Shown: piece after piece, positions 1 to 9,600 of the stretch
Numbering within the stretch: the stretch's first letter is position 1
Layout: each line of letters starts with the position of its first letter
Assembly (NCBI GenBank): GCA_977017575.1
Contig: CDRNVI010000003.1
Coordinates: forward strand, 434,001 to 498,000
Source: Paramoeba atlantica
Lineage: Eukaryota; Discosea
Length of the DNA: 64,000 nucleotides
Reading direction: 5' to 3'
Position numbers and translations under genes: made by a program
The notes under the pieces: generated by a model
Database searches by the model: none
The model's input: only the letters and a program-made list of their open reading frames with translations
What the model was told of the DNA's origin: nothing

Positions 1-743
1 TATTCAAGAGCTGGGGGCATAGTAATCTCATGAAAAGATTTGCGCTTGGCGCCAGGCATGGGAGCTTTCTTTCCATCCTTTCGCTTTTGTGCTGCATATT
101 TTATCTGTCCACTTGAAAGGGAAAATATAGGAATTTGTAATTCGTTCAAAATCGACTCTGCGTGCATACAACACACTACTTCTGCATCCTTTTCAGATTC
201 CGCAATGCCACATGCAGTAACGTTGTAGCTCTCAATGGGAAGCTTCAAGTGTACTTCACATTTTTCTGATTGACTCTTTGCATCCACATTTTGAAAAAGC
301 TTGTCCTTTTCCATTGCCGGGTGGTGCCGCGATATGTACGCTACTATTCGGGAACGTGCCATGTTATCAATCCGAAAAACATTTTCAACCTTTTGAGAAT
401 TCATGTTACTTGTTTCTGCAGTAAAGGTTTTCTCAATTACTCTGTTTTCGATGACTACATCTTTGATCACAGTATTCTTAATAGATTCAGATGTATTCTT
501 AGTAGAATCAAATGTAATCGTCGTGGGATTCAAATGCTTTGTAGTCACAGACAAACGTGGAACCGCAGCACGGATGCGAGATGTCTGAACCAGTCGACCA
601 CTGTCTTGGAATGCGCATGTAGTCGCACGTATGGAGTTGTGCCGTCTACCAAATTGATATACGAAGCGATTTAAATAAACCTTGTGATGGATTACTATGC
701 TTCGATGTTTCCTCAACCTTAAAGAGCCACCGGGACATAACAT
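1..743 (-). CDS. 3'-partial gene: possible mitochondrial protein with a dsRBD-like domain
   Basis: A reading frame on the minus strand stays open from an upstream stop near position 795 to the left edge, so the C-terminus lies outside the window. ATGs occur at 743, 752 and 779. I chose 743 because it gives an Arg/Lys-rich, acid-poor first 50 residues that resemble a mitochondrial presequence. Around residues 165-210 there is a pattern KCEVHLKLP...GIAESEKDAE followed by an Ala/Cys-rich helix, which resembles a double-stranded-RNA-binding fold as found at the N-terminus of some DExH helicases. A basic stretch (KRKDGKKAPMPGAKRK) follows near the edge. The domain call is a weak pattern match and the full-length identity is unknown. 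Confidence 0.5.
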   Translation of the reverse strand, partial: MLCPGGSLRLRKHRSIVIHHKVYLNRFVYQFGRRHNSIRATTCAFQDSGRLVQTSRIRAAVPRLSVTTKHLNPTTITFDSTKNTSESIKNTVIKDVVIENRVIEKTFTAETSNMNSQKVENVFRIDNMARSRIVAYISRHHPAMEKDKLFQNVDAKSQSEKCEVHLKLPIESYNVTACGIAESEKDAEVVCCMHAESILNELQIPIFSLSSGQIKYAAQKRKDGKKAPMPGAKRKSFHEITMPPALE

Positions 744-1237
744 TCGCGGCATAAAGCTTTCGTTAGGTAAAAAACTCATAGAGGTATGAATACCTCAAGA
801 TAACGAACTATAGTTAAGCATGAAGGTGTAAGACTGCTCAACAGTATTTTCTTGCATACGCGTGAAGAATTTTATGCACTTACGTAGTAAATGTCTAAAA
901 AAAAGCAGTCCTATGATAAGCAGTGCGGCTTCGTGTATAGCTATACTGGTAACTGTGTATGTATGCTAGTAACTATTGTGTATATAACGCCCTCCATACT
1001 CTCGAATATTGAGAATAAAGTGGTCGAAAAAATGGAAAAGAACAAGAATACACTGATAATCTGTTGTAGGAACTCCTAAATGAACCACAAAGTATTTGCG
1101 AGATCGGGGATCCAAGAGTGCGTAGGAGGCATAAAGGATATTTCTTTTCGAAAAACGTTTTCCGAATCGAGCCCTAGGAAGGGTATTCTATTTTTAACGC
1201 CAGATAGCGATTGTACGCTATGAAGACTTTATGATAA
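744..1237. other. intergenic, no gene seen
   Basis: AT-rich spacer between the left-edge gene and the TMA16-like gene. It holds only short chance frames on either strand and no repeat or RNA gene that I recognise. Confidence 0.5.
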
Positions 1238-2134
1238 CTAGATAGTTACATCTTCATCGCTGCGTATATTACTTTCGTCTTCACCTCTGCATACCACTAA
1301 GCGTTTCCTTCGCGTTTCTGTGCGTTTGTGCTGGTTTATTTTCTGCCGATGCAGCCTCGAATGTTGTGCAAAAAGAGTACCATTACTTTTTAAAAGGCTA
1401 AGAGTAGCTACTGATTCGTTCGCGTCGTGTGAATCAGTGTGTATTGCAGTACAACCCACTCGCCTCTTCTTTTGCCCGCTGACAAGAAAAGCATACCGGC
1501 TTTGACGTTTTTTTGAACGCATCATTGTCATGGTACGTGGTTTCCCTAGCGTGAATACAACGCTCGAATCGGATGTATGCAACAATGAGTGGGGCTCGGA
1601 ACTAGAATCAATGCTTGGAATCAGCTTGCTGAAATGTACGTTTTTGCGAGGAATCCGACGAGCTTGTTGTTGGGACTTATCCCAGGAGCGCAGCCACCGC
1701 ATACCGCTCCTGGACGAAACATCAGGAATGTCCAATCCTTCCTCTGTGTAGGCATTCTCCAACTGCATTCGGTAGTTTTCCAGGTGTCGTGCAGTGCCTT
1801 TTTTTTGCGAACGCAGAGACAGAATGATGGCGTCGAATCGCGTAACAAAAGCTCGACAGGCGGCTTCGACTTGATCAACCGACAGGAACAGCACGGAGGA
1901 GTGATTGTTTTCAACATAATTCGCGAACCATTCAACGGTGTCATACCATTCCTTCTCTCTACCCTTCTGAATTACTTTGGCGTCGCTCTGCTTCTCTCGA
2001 TGGGCGATCTCACGAGAGAGTTGTCGCGCACGACGGCTGTCGGGATGAATTGCTGACTTGGGTTGCTTCCCGCGGTTGCGGGATTTCCCAGTCAGCGCGT
2101 GAAGACTTGATTGCAGAGTTTGATTAGTTACCAT
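1238..2134 (-). CDS. TMA16-like ribosome-associated protein
   Basis: 298 residues. The N-terminal part matches the TMA16 (translation machinery-associated 16) family: KSAIHPDSRRARQLSRE near residue 26, then a helical stretch with WYDTVEWFANYVE, and the family-typical EGLDIPDV followed by MRWLRSWD near residues 130-150. TMA16 proteins bind nuclear pre-60S ribosomal particles and 60S subunits. The final third, from about residue 165, is a Ser/Arg/Lys-rich tail with basic clusters (KKRQSR, KKRRVG) that could be nuclear signals; this extension makes the protein longer than the yeast and human members. The start ATG sits in CCATGG. It is the first complete gene of the minus-strand series, and the NMD3 gene at 42-43.5 kb serves the same 60S pathway. 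Confidence 0.75.
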   Translation of the reverse strand: MVTNQTLQSSLHALTGKSRNRGKQPKSAIHPDSRRARQLSREIAHREKQSDAKVIQKGREKEWYDTVEWFANYVENNHSSVLFLSVDQVEAACRAFVTRFDAIILSLRSQKKGTARHLENYRMQLENAYTEEGLDIPDVSSRSGMRWLRSWDKSQQQARRIPRKNVHFSKLIPSIDSSSEPHSLLHTSDSSVVFTLGKPRTMTMMRSKKRQSRYAFLVSGQKKRRVGCTAIHTDSHDANESVATLSLLKSNGTLFAQHSRLHRQKINQHKRTETRRKRLVVCRGEDESNIRSDEDVTI

Positions 2135-2492
2135 GGGTGACGTTTATGGTGGTGTATGAAAAAGTCATGAATATTTCATATTCTCTAACATTAGATGTAT
2201 GAAGGGCAACTGTTCCGTAAATAGTTTATAGAAAAAAAGTTTATAGAGATTGTGCAATCAAAATGTTGGCGTATAGTATTCTACATTAAATCTGTGCGAC
2301 TATTTCACATGAATGAGCAAACTTGATAAATCACACTACGGGTGAACTCATATAGAGTTGTATGTACAACGCGAGAAAACTCTGAATGGCCAGCATGCTT
2401 ATTGTTGAGTACGCTCCGTTAAGCAATTCTTACAAATCATGTCCGCGCGAGTTCGTACGTGTACCAAAACTATCCTCATCGGACTACACACC
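2135..2492. other. intergenic, no gene seen
   Basis: AT-rich spacer of about 360 bases. Contains a short repeated phrase, agtttatagA, at about 2223 and 2239, and nothing else I can support. Confidence 0.5.
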
Positions 2493-3344
2493 TCACCCAT
2501 TCCCCTCAATTTTGCGTACCATATCTGAAAGACTATTTTTTCCCAAAGAAAACAGAAAGTCAGACAGCGTACTAAAGGATAAACATTTTGGGCGCTGTGC
2601 ATTCATCCCCAAAAGTCGTCGCTCTGCCCCGGCAGTGCGTATGTTCATCGCAGGCCGCAGGCGATCCTCCCGAGTCCGGTGCACCCCGTCCGATACCAAA
2701 TCCATCCCATGCTGCACAAAAAGCGGACCCAGCACACGTGTATCGCGGAGATCCGCAATATGAATCCGAACTCTTTTACGATTCGTCTCCGGGAGGGCCA
2801 AATGCTCTGTAGGAATACGCAGCGAATGAGCGTCGTGGGGCAAAAAAGTATTGTTCTCCACACAACGCGTAATGTACTCCTCATCACAGAGCTGCACCCC
2901 ACGCAGAGCCAATGCCAGGGCTCGGGTGGTAAAAATTTTCCACCCTTTTGGCACACAGCAGTGCGTGATGTGTTTAAGCGAGGTGTTGATGTCCTCTCTT
3001 GCGAGTGTGGGGATCACCTCCCCGCCAAGATCAATAATGTAGTCCTCGATGCGGGCTCGCGCCCCTCCGTGAGTAAAACCTTGGACGACGTATCGCGGAC
3101 GCTGGCGTAAGGCAAGGAGTTGATCTTGGGTCTCGGCGTGGGCTAAGCGCTCGCTCTCCAGCCGCTCGATCGTGTGCAAGAGCTCATTGTGGAGCTCCAG
3201 GGCGTATTTTTTGAGTTCCAGAGGAGTAAGGGTGGGGGCAGCGGTGACCCGTGCCAATGTCGCGCGTGCACCCCCATAAGTCGGTCGAAAGGTATTGTCC
3301 TCCAAGCAAATAGAAGCGAGTAAGTTAGATTGATCGAAATCCAT
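2493..3344 (-). CDS. BRCT-like domain protein
   Basis: 283 residues from the ATG at 3344; the frame is open a few codons upstream but only through a TTG. After an N-terminal helical segment (about residues 40-80) there is a stretch with the layout of a BRCT domain: YVVQGF, then YIIDLGGEV, THC, then FTTRALALALRGVQLCDEEYI and C..NN. BRCT domains bind phosphoproteins in DNA repair and checkpoint control. The usual Trp of the last helix is replaced by the DEEYI segment, so the match is imperfect. The C-terminal third is basic and not recognised. The plus strand is C-rich up to about 3000 and G-rich beyond, a weak case of the composition flips seen elsewhere in this window. Confidence 0.5.
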   Translation of the reverse strand: MDFDQSNLLASICLEDNTFRPTYGGARATLARVTAAPTLTPLELKKYALELHNELLHTIERLESERLAHAETQDQLLALRQRPRYVVQGFTHGGARARIEDYIIDLGGEVIPTLAREDINTSLKHITHCCVPKGWKIFTTRALALALRGVQLCDEEYITRCVENNTFLPHDAHSLRIPTEHLALPETNRKRVRIHIADLRDTRVLGPLFVQHGMDLVSDGVHRTREDRLRPAMNIRTAGAERRLLGMNAQRPKCLSFSTLSDFLFSLGKNSLSDMVRKIEGNG

Positions 3345-3524
3345 GGGGAGAGTAGCCAAAATTAGAGATACGAGTCGAGCAAAAACAATTTATTCATGCC
3401 TCTCATCACGATACGCTCGGCAAGGTAAATAAAGATACGAATAAAAGCAGGTAAACATCTTTCATACATAGTAAACACACTATGCATAACACTCAACCCT
3501 TGTATCAATCATCCATTCATGACA

Positions 3525-5003
3525 CTATTTCACTCTCCTGTACTTCGCCGCCTTGCGTTCTCGTGCCTCCTGCTGCCTCTGTTCGCGTAGTTTGTAGACT
3601 CCGAACTCCTCATTACGTTTAATTTTAAGCTTGTGCTGCTCCTTCTTATGCTTTCTGCGAGCTTGGAGATATTTGTGGTAGTCATAAATTTCCGTTTTCG
3701 GGGGCGCAATGGTTTGTTTCACTTGTCTGGCGTCGTCAATGTCCGTTTGAGTAATTTGGCTGGTGCTTTTTGCTTCATCCTTTAAATAGGCCAGTAAGGG
3801 AGGTGACACCAGTTGACACTCCTCTGTAGGTCGCACCGCAATTTGATCCGGATCCTCCGGAGTAGCCACAAACGTAGGAAACGCGGGATATCCCCGATTC
3901 AACGACCACATCGTCTTACCTCGCGTATACGTCCCATCCACAATCGTCAGATACGCCCCCACATCACACGGCAACCGTCCCACAAAGTAAATCAAAGAAT
4001 TCTTATAATCAATCCGGTAAATCGGCTTATTATAAAAAAACCGCCGATCCCCTCCCTTATGCCCCGGCATCGCGGTCCCCGGCAACACCCTCCGCGCGCC
4101 CTGGGACCCAATCGACCCTGGCCGTCGATGCCACAAACTATCCCCCACCCAGGCCATACTCCCGTCATGACCAAACCGCCCCACGACCCCACGAAACCCA
4201 TGGTCATAGGTCATCATCGACAGCGTACACTCCTGGCCGACTTTAAAATGCCGCACATCGAGCTTCGTCCCGACCGGCACAAACCCATCCGGGGTGATCC
4301 GGAACTCCTTCGAGACGTGCTTCACCGGGACCCCCGCGGCCTTGAACCCCCGCCCCACCTTCGGGGGGTGGAACTCCGGGGGGACGTTCATCGCGCCCAC
4401 CCGCACCGCGTCGTACCCGTGGGCCTCCCGGGTCTTGTGCTCCACGACCTGGTTGTCCGGGACCCACACCATGGAGAGGATCATCGCGTTCCCGTAGGCA
4501 TCAAACTCGCGAATGTATTTCACCCGACAGCCCAGGAGACCGAGACGAACGCTGTAGAACTGGTTGAACTCACCAAAGGGAGGGGGGAGGCGCCAGGAGG
4601 AGGATTCGGGCGAGTCCTTCGCTTTATTCTCCCCCGGTTTCGCCCCCATGGGGAGTGCCTTTGTGGCGTGGGTGTGGGTGTCCTCGGGGGTACTCCAGTG
4701 CCAGGTGTCTTGGTAGAGCTCGGGGAATTTTTCACGGATCCGGAGAAAGGCGTCGTAGCGGTCCTCACGGATGGCGTCATAGACGGTTTGGAGTTGCTCG
4801 GGTTGCCAGGTGCGGGGGTTGGGGTTGATTTTGGGGTACAGGCTGAGTTTGTCCCCGTGGTCGAAGAGGTAGGGGTAGTAGCTGTGGTACATGTCACGCC
4901 ATTTTTCGTCCGTGCGGGCGGGGTAGCATTTCCACCAGTTGGTGAATTGGCGCAGGTCGGTCATGCCGACTTGCTTGAAATGGCTTACCCGGGTGCAACG
5001 CAT
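3525..5003 (-). CDS. MRPL3: mitochondrial large-subunit ribosomal protein uL3m
   Basis: 492 residues. The middle carries the uL3 core: GFVPVGTKLDVRHFKVGQ, YDHGFRGVVGRFG (residues about 250-290), then HRRPGSIG and the PGTAMPGHKGG loop that reaches the peptidyl-transferase centre. The family is a structural protein of the large ribosomal subunit; the divergence from cytosolic L3 and the flanking extensions fit the mitochondrial form. About 140 N-terminal residues rich in Trp/Tyr and a Lys/Arg-rich C-terminus of 60 residues are extra to the bacterial protein. No classical presequence is obvious. The gene spans one of the strongest GC peaks of the window: coding-strand composition reverses near position 4500. 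Confidence 0.88.
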   Translation of the reverse strand: MRCTRVSHFKQVGMTDLRQFTNWWKCYPARTDEKWRDMYHSYYPYLFDHGDKLSLYPKINPNPRTWQPEQLQTVYDAIREDRYDAFLRIREKFPELYQDTWHWSTPEDTHTHATKALPMGAKPGENKAKDSPESSSWRLPPPFGEFNQFYSVRLGLLGCRVKYIREFDAYGNAMILSMVWVPDNQVVEHKTREAHGYDAVRVGAMNVPPEFHPPKVGRGFKAAGVPVKHVSKEFRITPDGFVPVGTKLDVRHFKVGQECTLSMMTYDHGFRGVVGRFGHDGSMAWVGDSLWHRRPGSIGSQGARRVLPGTAMPGHKGGDRRFFYNKPIYRIDYKNSLIYFVGRLPCDVGAYLTIVDGTYTRGKTMWSLNRGYPAFPTFVATPEDPDQIAVRPTEECQLVSPPLLAYLKDEAKSTSQITQTDIDDARQVKQTIAPPKTEIYDYHKYLQARRKHKKEQHKLKIKRNEEFGVYKLREQRQQEARERKAAKYRRVK

Positions 5004-5149
5004 AGGGAGCTGAAGAAGAGGAAAAGGAAAATCCTAGAGGGAGTAATATAGATTAAATCCAAAGATCATGACACTTATAAATTCCTCTTTCTTACGCCCC
5101 GTTTTAGTTGCCTGAAACAGCAGTGTTTTTTATACAGGACGGATTCTTT

Positions 5150-6289
5150 TTAGCATTTGTCTAGAAAAGTCAAATTCAAAAGGATTTGACATCGGCTGTG
5201 ATCCATATCCTGTTGCCTAAACTGAAATTCCCTCCTTTCGCTCGTTTGGCATAGGGCGCAAGCAAAACGGCAGGTGAACACCCCACAGTCATAAGCGTTG
5301 TTTTGTTGCGGTACCAAAATAACTGTGTTGTGAATGCGATCTATTCCCAATTTGGGAAAGAGTACTGCACAACAATCAGCGAGAGCCTTCGCGGAAGGAG
5401 AAATCGAAGGATCGTAGTGCAGAACCTCGTTCCATTTGTTTCGATGACTCGACATGTATGAGTCATAGTACTCCACACATCGCTCAGAAAAATTGATTAC
5501 GCCGAGGGACCAGTGATTCCCGCGAACGTTTATAGGAATAAGTATCTTTTCCTCATCGCCTTTCAGATGTAGTTTCGTAATCCATCGCCTCACCCCCTCC
5601 GCTCCGGTCTTTTGCATTAGTTTCGTAAGAAAAAACGACCCGAGGAAACGTACACGGCCTGCCGTAGAGTGACAGCACGCCGCAACAAATGCATTAATAA
5701 TTTGATCATTAAGCCATTCCCGTGGATGCAAGGTACACAAATCGTGTGGCGAAAGACGATATGTGGAAAGATGAATCATTTTTCCTATATTGTCCCTAGA
5801 AGAACGTACTTGTGTATATTCTCCAAGAATTTGTAAATCGTCTGTGTCAAACTGAAAATGGGGAACGTCCAAAAAGGTTGGAACGCTAACATGAAGTCTG
5901 TTTTTTTGCATGACTAAATACCGCAGAAAGCCCTTTGCCCCAGCGGTAGAAATCCCATCTCGTTGCAGTCGTCGCTGGAGCAATTTTCGTAACACCTTCT
6001 GCAGTGTGGATTCAACTACGTTGTTCCAAAGAGATGTGACATCGTGTACGGTTTCGCGGATAATCTTTCGTAATGAACTGTTGATCATTGTTTTCGTGCT
6101 CGCCTTGACAGATGACATAAAACTCTGCTGTTCGAATAGGAAGGTATCCCTGGTTGAATTGCTCACCGAAAAGGTTGTGTTATGGTTCTCCATTCCACGT
6201 GGAAAACTGTGCCTGGACCAAAAGTCATGCCTTTGGTTTTGCGCAAAAGAGGGATGAGATTTGCCGCGCTCATAACACACCGTATTCAT
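5150..6289 (-). CDS. ULP1: ULP1/SENP-family SUMO protease (C48 cysteine peptidase)
   Basis: 379 residues. The C-terminal 190 residues form a ULP1 catalytic domain: EWLNDQIINAF near 191, the catalytic His in NHWSLGVI (H259), Asp in EYYDS (D276), the oxyanion Gln in VPQQN (Q328/329) and the nucleophile in DCGVFTC (C335). All four are present, so the enzyme should be active in processing SUMO precursors and removing SUMO from proteins. The first 150 residues lack recognised domains and probably set localisation. A second in-frame ATG at residue 33 could also serve as start. Confidence 0.92.
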   Translation of the reverse strand: MNTVCYERGKSHPSFAQNQRHDFWSRHSFPRGMENHNTTFSVSNSTRDTFLFEQQSFMSSVKASTKTMINSSLRKIIRETVHDVTSLWNNVVESTLQKVLRKLLQRRLQRDGISTAGAKGFLRYLVMQKNRLHVSVPTFLDVPHFQFDTDDLQILGEYTQVRSSRDNIGKMIHLSTYRLSPHDLCTLHPREWLNDQIINAFVAACCHSTAGRVRFLGSFFLTKLMQKTGAEGVRRWITKLHLKGDEEKILIPINVRGNHWSLGVINFSERCVEYYDSYMSSHRNKWNEVLHYDPSISPSAKALADCCAVLFPKLGIDRIHNTVILVPQQNNAYDCGVFTCRFACALCQTSERREFQFRQQDMDHSRCQILLNLTFLDKC

Positions 6290-6673
6290 ACTTCAAATTA
6301 AAAGTAGGTAAATATTATTTACTAAATATGATGATTTCTCTTATGCGTGTCGCAACGTTTATTGGAAAGTCATTATGAATTGGTTATTACGCCAATGGCT
6401 CTTAGAATTTTACCCAACAGTCAAATAAAAGTTCTCTAACCAAGATAGTAAAAAACAAAATAAGTGCAAGACTAATAAAAGTTTTCTTATAAAACCAAAG
6501 AAAGTTAGAATATGTAAATACAAAAGAATAAGAAAGTAAGAAACCTAACCAGTTTTACTACAGTAAAACAAAGTTTTACTTGGTGCTTCAATAAATGTTA
6601 AAGAAGATATACACGTACATACGCGTTGTCTACTTTTTATGCGGTGGCAAGCTTTGAAAAAAAATTGGAAAAG
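6290..6673. other. intergenic, no gene seen
   Basis: About 380 bases, strongly AT-rich with runs such as taagaaagtaagaaacc; no repeats or genes identified. Confidence 0.5.
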
Positions 6674-9600
6674 CTAGGACAAGGTATCTAAGAAGGAAAT
6701 GAACGGCTCTAGGCAAGGGTTTTCTATTGAATATATCTTTGGGTAAGTATCTTCTTGTTCAGATAAGTTAGCCCTTTCAGAAGATAACGATCTTTTCGGT
6801 CGAATCGGTGAAGGAGAACCAGAAAATAATGTTTCCTGTTTTGCTCCAACGGACTCGTTTTCAACAATTTCGATCACCGATGAGTCACTCGACGGCATCC
6901 CAGGGTAGTTATTGAATTGATTGCTATCCCATTGAGCAAAACGCCTGTTTTCGTTTGAACGGACATCACTATTCTGTTCTTGATAATTCAGCATATCGGA
7001 GGGATTATAGCTTCTGTATATGTGAGTGGGATGATGCATTCGTGTAAAAGGCGAAGACTGACCGTAGGAATGTGAAACCTCATTAAGCTGTGGTTCATGT
7101 ACAACGGAATTGCTTGCTATAGTTGGAAGAGGAGAGTACGACCACTGCTGAAAGGGATTCATTGTATTTCTCGCTTGCTGTGAAAACGGATATCTTTCCA
7201 AATTAGTAGCACCATGAGCAGAAGTTTGACCGCCTTGCGACTTAGACTGCGTACCCCCCCGCGGTCGCTTTCGTGAGCTTGGTGGCGGTAGACTATTATA
7301 CAAATGAGAGATACATTTTTCAGATGAGTTTTTTCGGCGAACATCAGGGTATGCAGCACCTAGACGATAATATTTCTTGTCTTCTTGACCAGTACACGCT
7401 GGTGTCAAGCACTCTACAGGTTCAGCCGTGTAGTGGCGGTTCTGACCTACAAAACATGGAGGCTCAATTGGACGGTTTTTTACGTCAGACAATCCCGCAA
7501 GTGAAATAGAATTAGTTGGATCAGATTGATGCGGCATTGGCGTCCGCTCCGACATGTAAATCGGTTCTGCGCAGTTGTCTATCGGGTAAGAATAGGTCTG
7601 TGCTGGTGAACAAAATTTTAATCTATTTGGATCTACACCGAATGACTTTTCGGGTCGAGATGTCATAGTAATTCTCCTTTCCTCGTCGCGAAGTAAATCT
7701 CTGCCTCTTATACTTGTTCCAAAAACCGAGGCTTCCGAAAGATTACGTATAGGATCACTTTGGACCGGATCAGAACTTCGCTGTTCATTAGCATAAATAG
7801 TTGAGCTAGGAGTTACTGTCACATTTTCCTCCAATGAGAATTTGTCGTCACCTTCTACCACCTGGAAATGGCGCCCTTGAGACGATATTGAGACGGCGTT
7901 CCTTCTGTTATATGCAGAATCCAAATCTCTTACTTCTAGGATTGCAGAATTGCTTGCAAATGAATTCCGATCGTTTTGACACAACCGATTGAGAGGATTG
8001 TGCTCCTCCTTTTCCAAACGGCTTTGTTCTATCATACTAGACTTATTGCGTCCGCTCGGTATGGTTATACCCGTTTTGTCATCGTTTTCACATGCAGTAT
8101 TAGGACTCGCTTTTTTCATAGTTGAAGGCGCCGATTCTCTTTTCAATGGAGTAGAGTGATTGCTCATATTTTCTTTTGCTTGCGGAACGGAGCAGTTGGC
8201 AGGTGGAATTTTTTCCTTGATCGGGACCGTATCAGCTAAGACTTCAATTGAGTTGCTCACCTTTTTGTTGCACCGCGTCTCATGGTCTTTGGAGCATTCG
8301 CTGCCTAAGGTACCATCCTGCTCGGACACAGAAGTTGCGTTAGTCTGCTTTAATGAACTATCTAACTCTAATGTGATTTTACTAAAACGATCGTATCCTA
8401 AATAGTCCTCACAAACTAGCGTAGCATAAATTTCCCAAGGTGTGTCCCTTAGGTGTGGAACATTTACTTCCCATAATAAAACGCCTTCGGGTACGCAGTC
8501 TGGATCCAGAGTCCCTTCATGATGTTTGTCCCATATGTTTACCCATGAATGTGGAGGCCATGTACCCATGCTTCGAAAACGACGATACAACAAAAGTTTA
8601 CCGTTACTATCTCCGACAAGAAAGCTGTACCACAAGGTTTCCGAAGATTCTAGCAAGCAACTTCGGTTTTGTTCATTTCCTCCGTGGTGATCGCCCTCTA
8701 ATTCTGAAGTTGATTGAGAAACATGCACTGGACTGCAACGCCCGACATAAAATTTTACTTCTCTACTTATTTCAGGACAATCAATTCGAGTTTGATGTGC
8801 AAAAAAGTTTAGGAAAGGAAATGAAGAAATTCTTCTTTGTAGGTTACTCCCGAATGGAGGCTTTTTGTTAGTACAGTGCTCGATAGTTCGCGGATTAGCT
8901 TGCAAGAGGTCAGCAAAATTGTTAATGGAATACTGCGCAAGTAATTTAGCTGTTGCTGGGCCGATGCCCGCGAGCTCGCGGGTCAGAAATGGGGAGGTTT
9001 CCCACATGGAACGCTCGACACAGCGCAGCAACGACCAGGAGGCGCGTGTCGCACCGAACCATTTCTTTTCAAGAGAGTATTCTTGAATAAACTTACATAC
9101 TCGAGGAAGTACTGTCCACATGCGCCCGAGCTCATTTTTCAAGGACCACGCAGACAAATTTTCAAGATTTTCGTCAGCTAAGCGCAATTGTATTAAAATA
9201 AATATCTTTTGCCAATCCTCCCGAATATTTCTTCCTCGGGCCTGCCCAGGAATGGGAAAGCGTATAGTCTTGTTTTGTGGATTTAAGTGCTGTTTATCAC
9301 CTTGATGGATGTGATATTCATGCATTTCCTCTGTTTTGCTGATGCATTGAAGTACTTCCTTAATGTCACTTGTAGGACCCATGTTGTCACGTACAACACG
9401 TAGAGTTTGAAGGAGTATGTAATACTTGGCAACTAGCTTTCCTATTCGAGACGGTCGTAGGGTACCTGTTTCCACGTGAATGTAGACACATTCCAGGCTC
9501 CTTAATTTTTGTAACTGGTCCTCCAAGATATCTGTAATAAATTGGTCGACAGCGCAGTGCCTCTCTACGCCGTAAAATGTTGGATTTTTGTTCACCCTGA

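Noticed and set aside
3813-5051. Long plus-strand frame of 412 codons across the uL3m gene
   Set aside because: It is antisense to a gene with a clear uL3 signature; the Pro/Arg/Val-rich product is what GC-rich antisense codons give.
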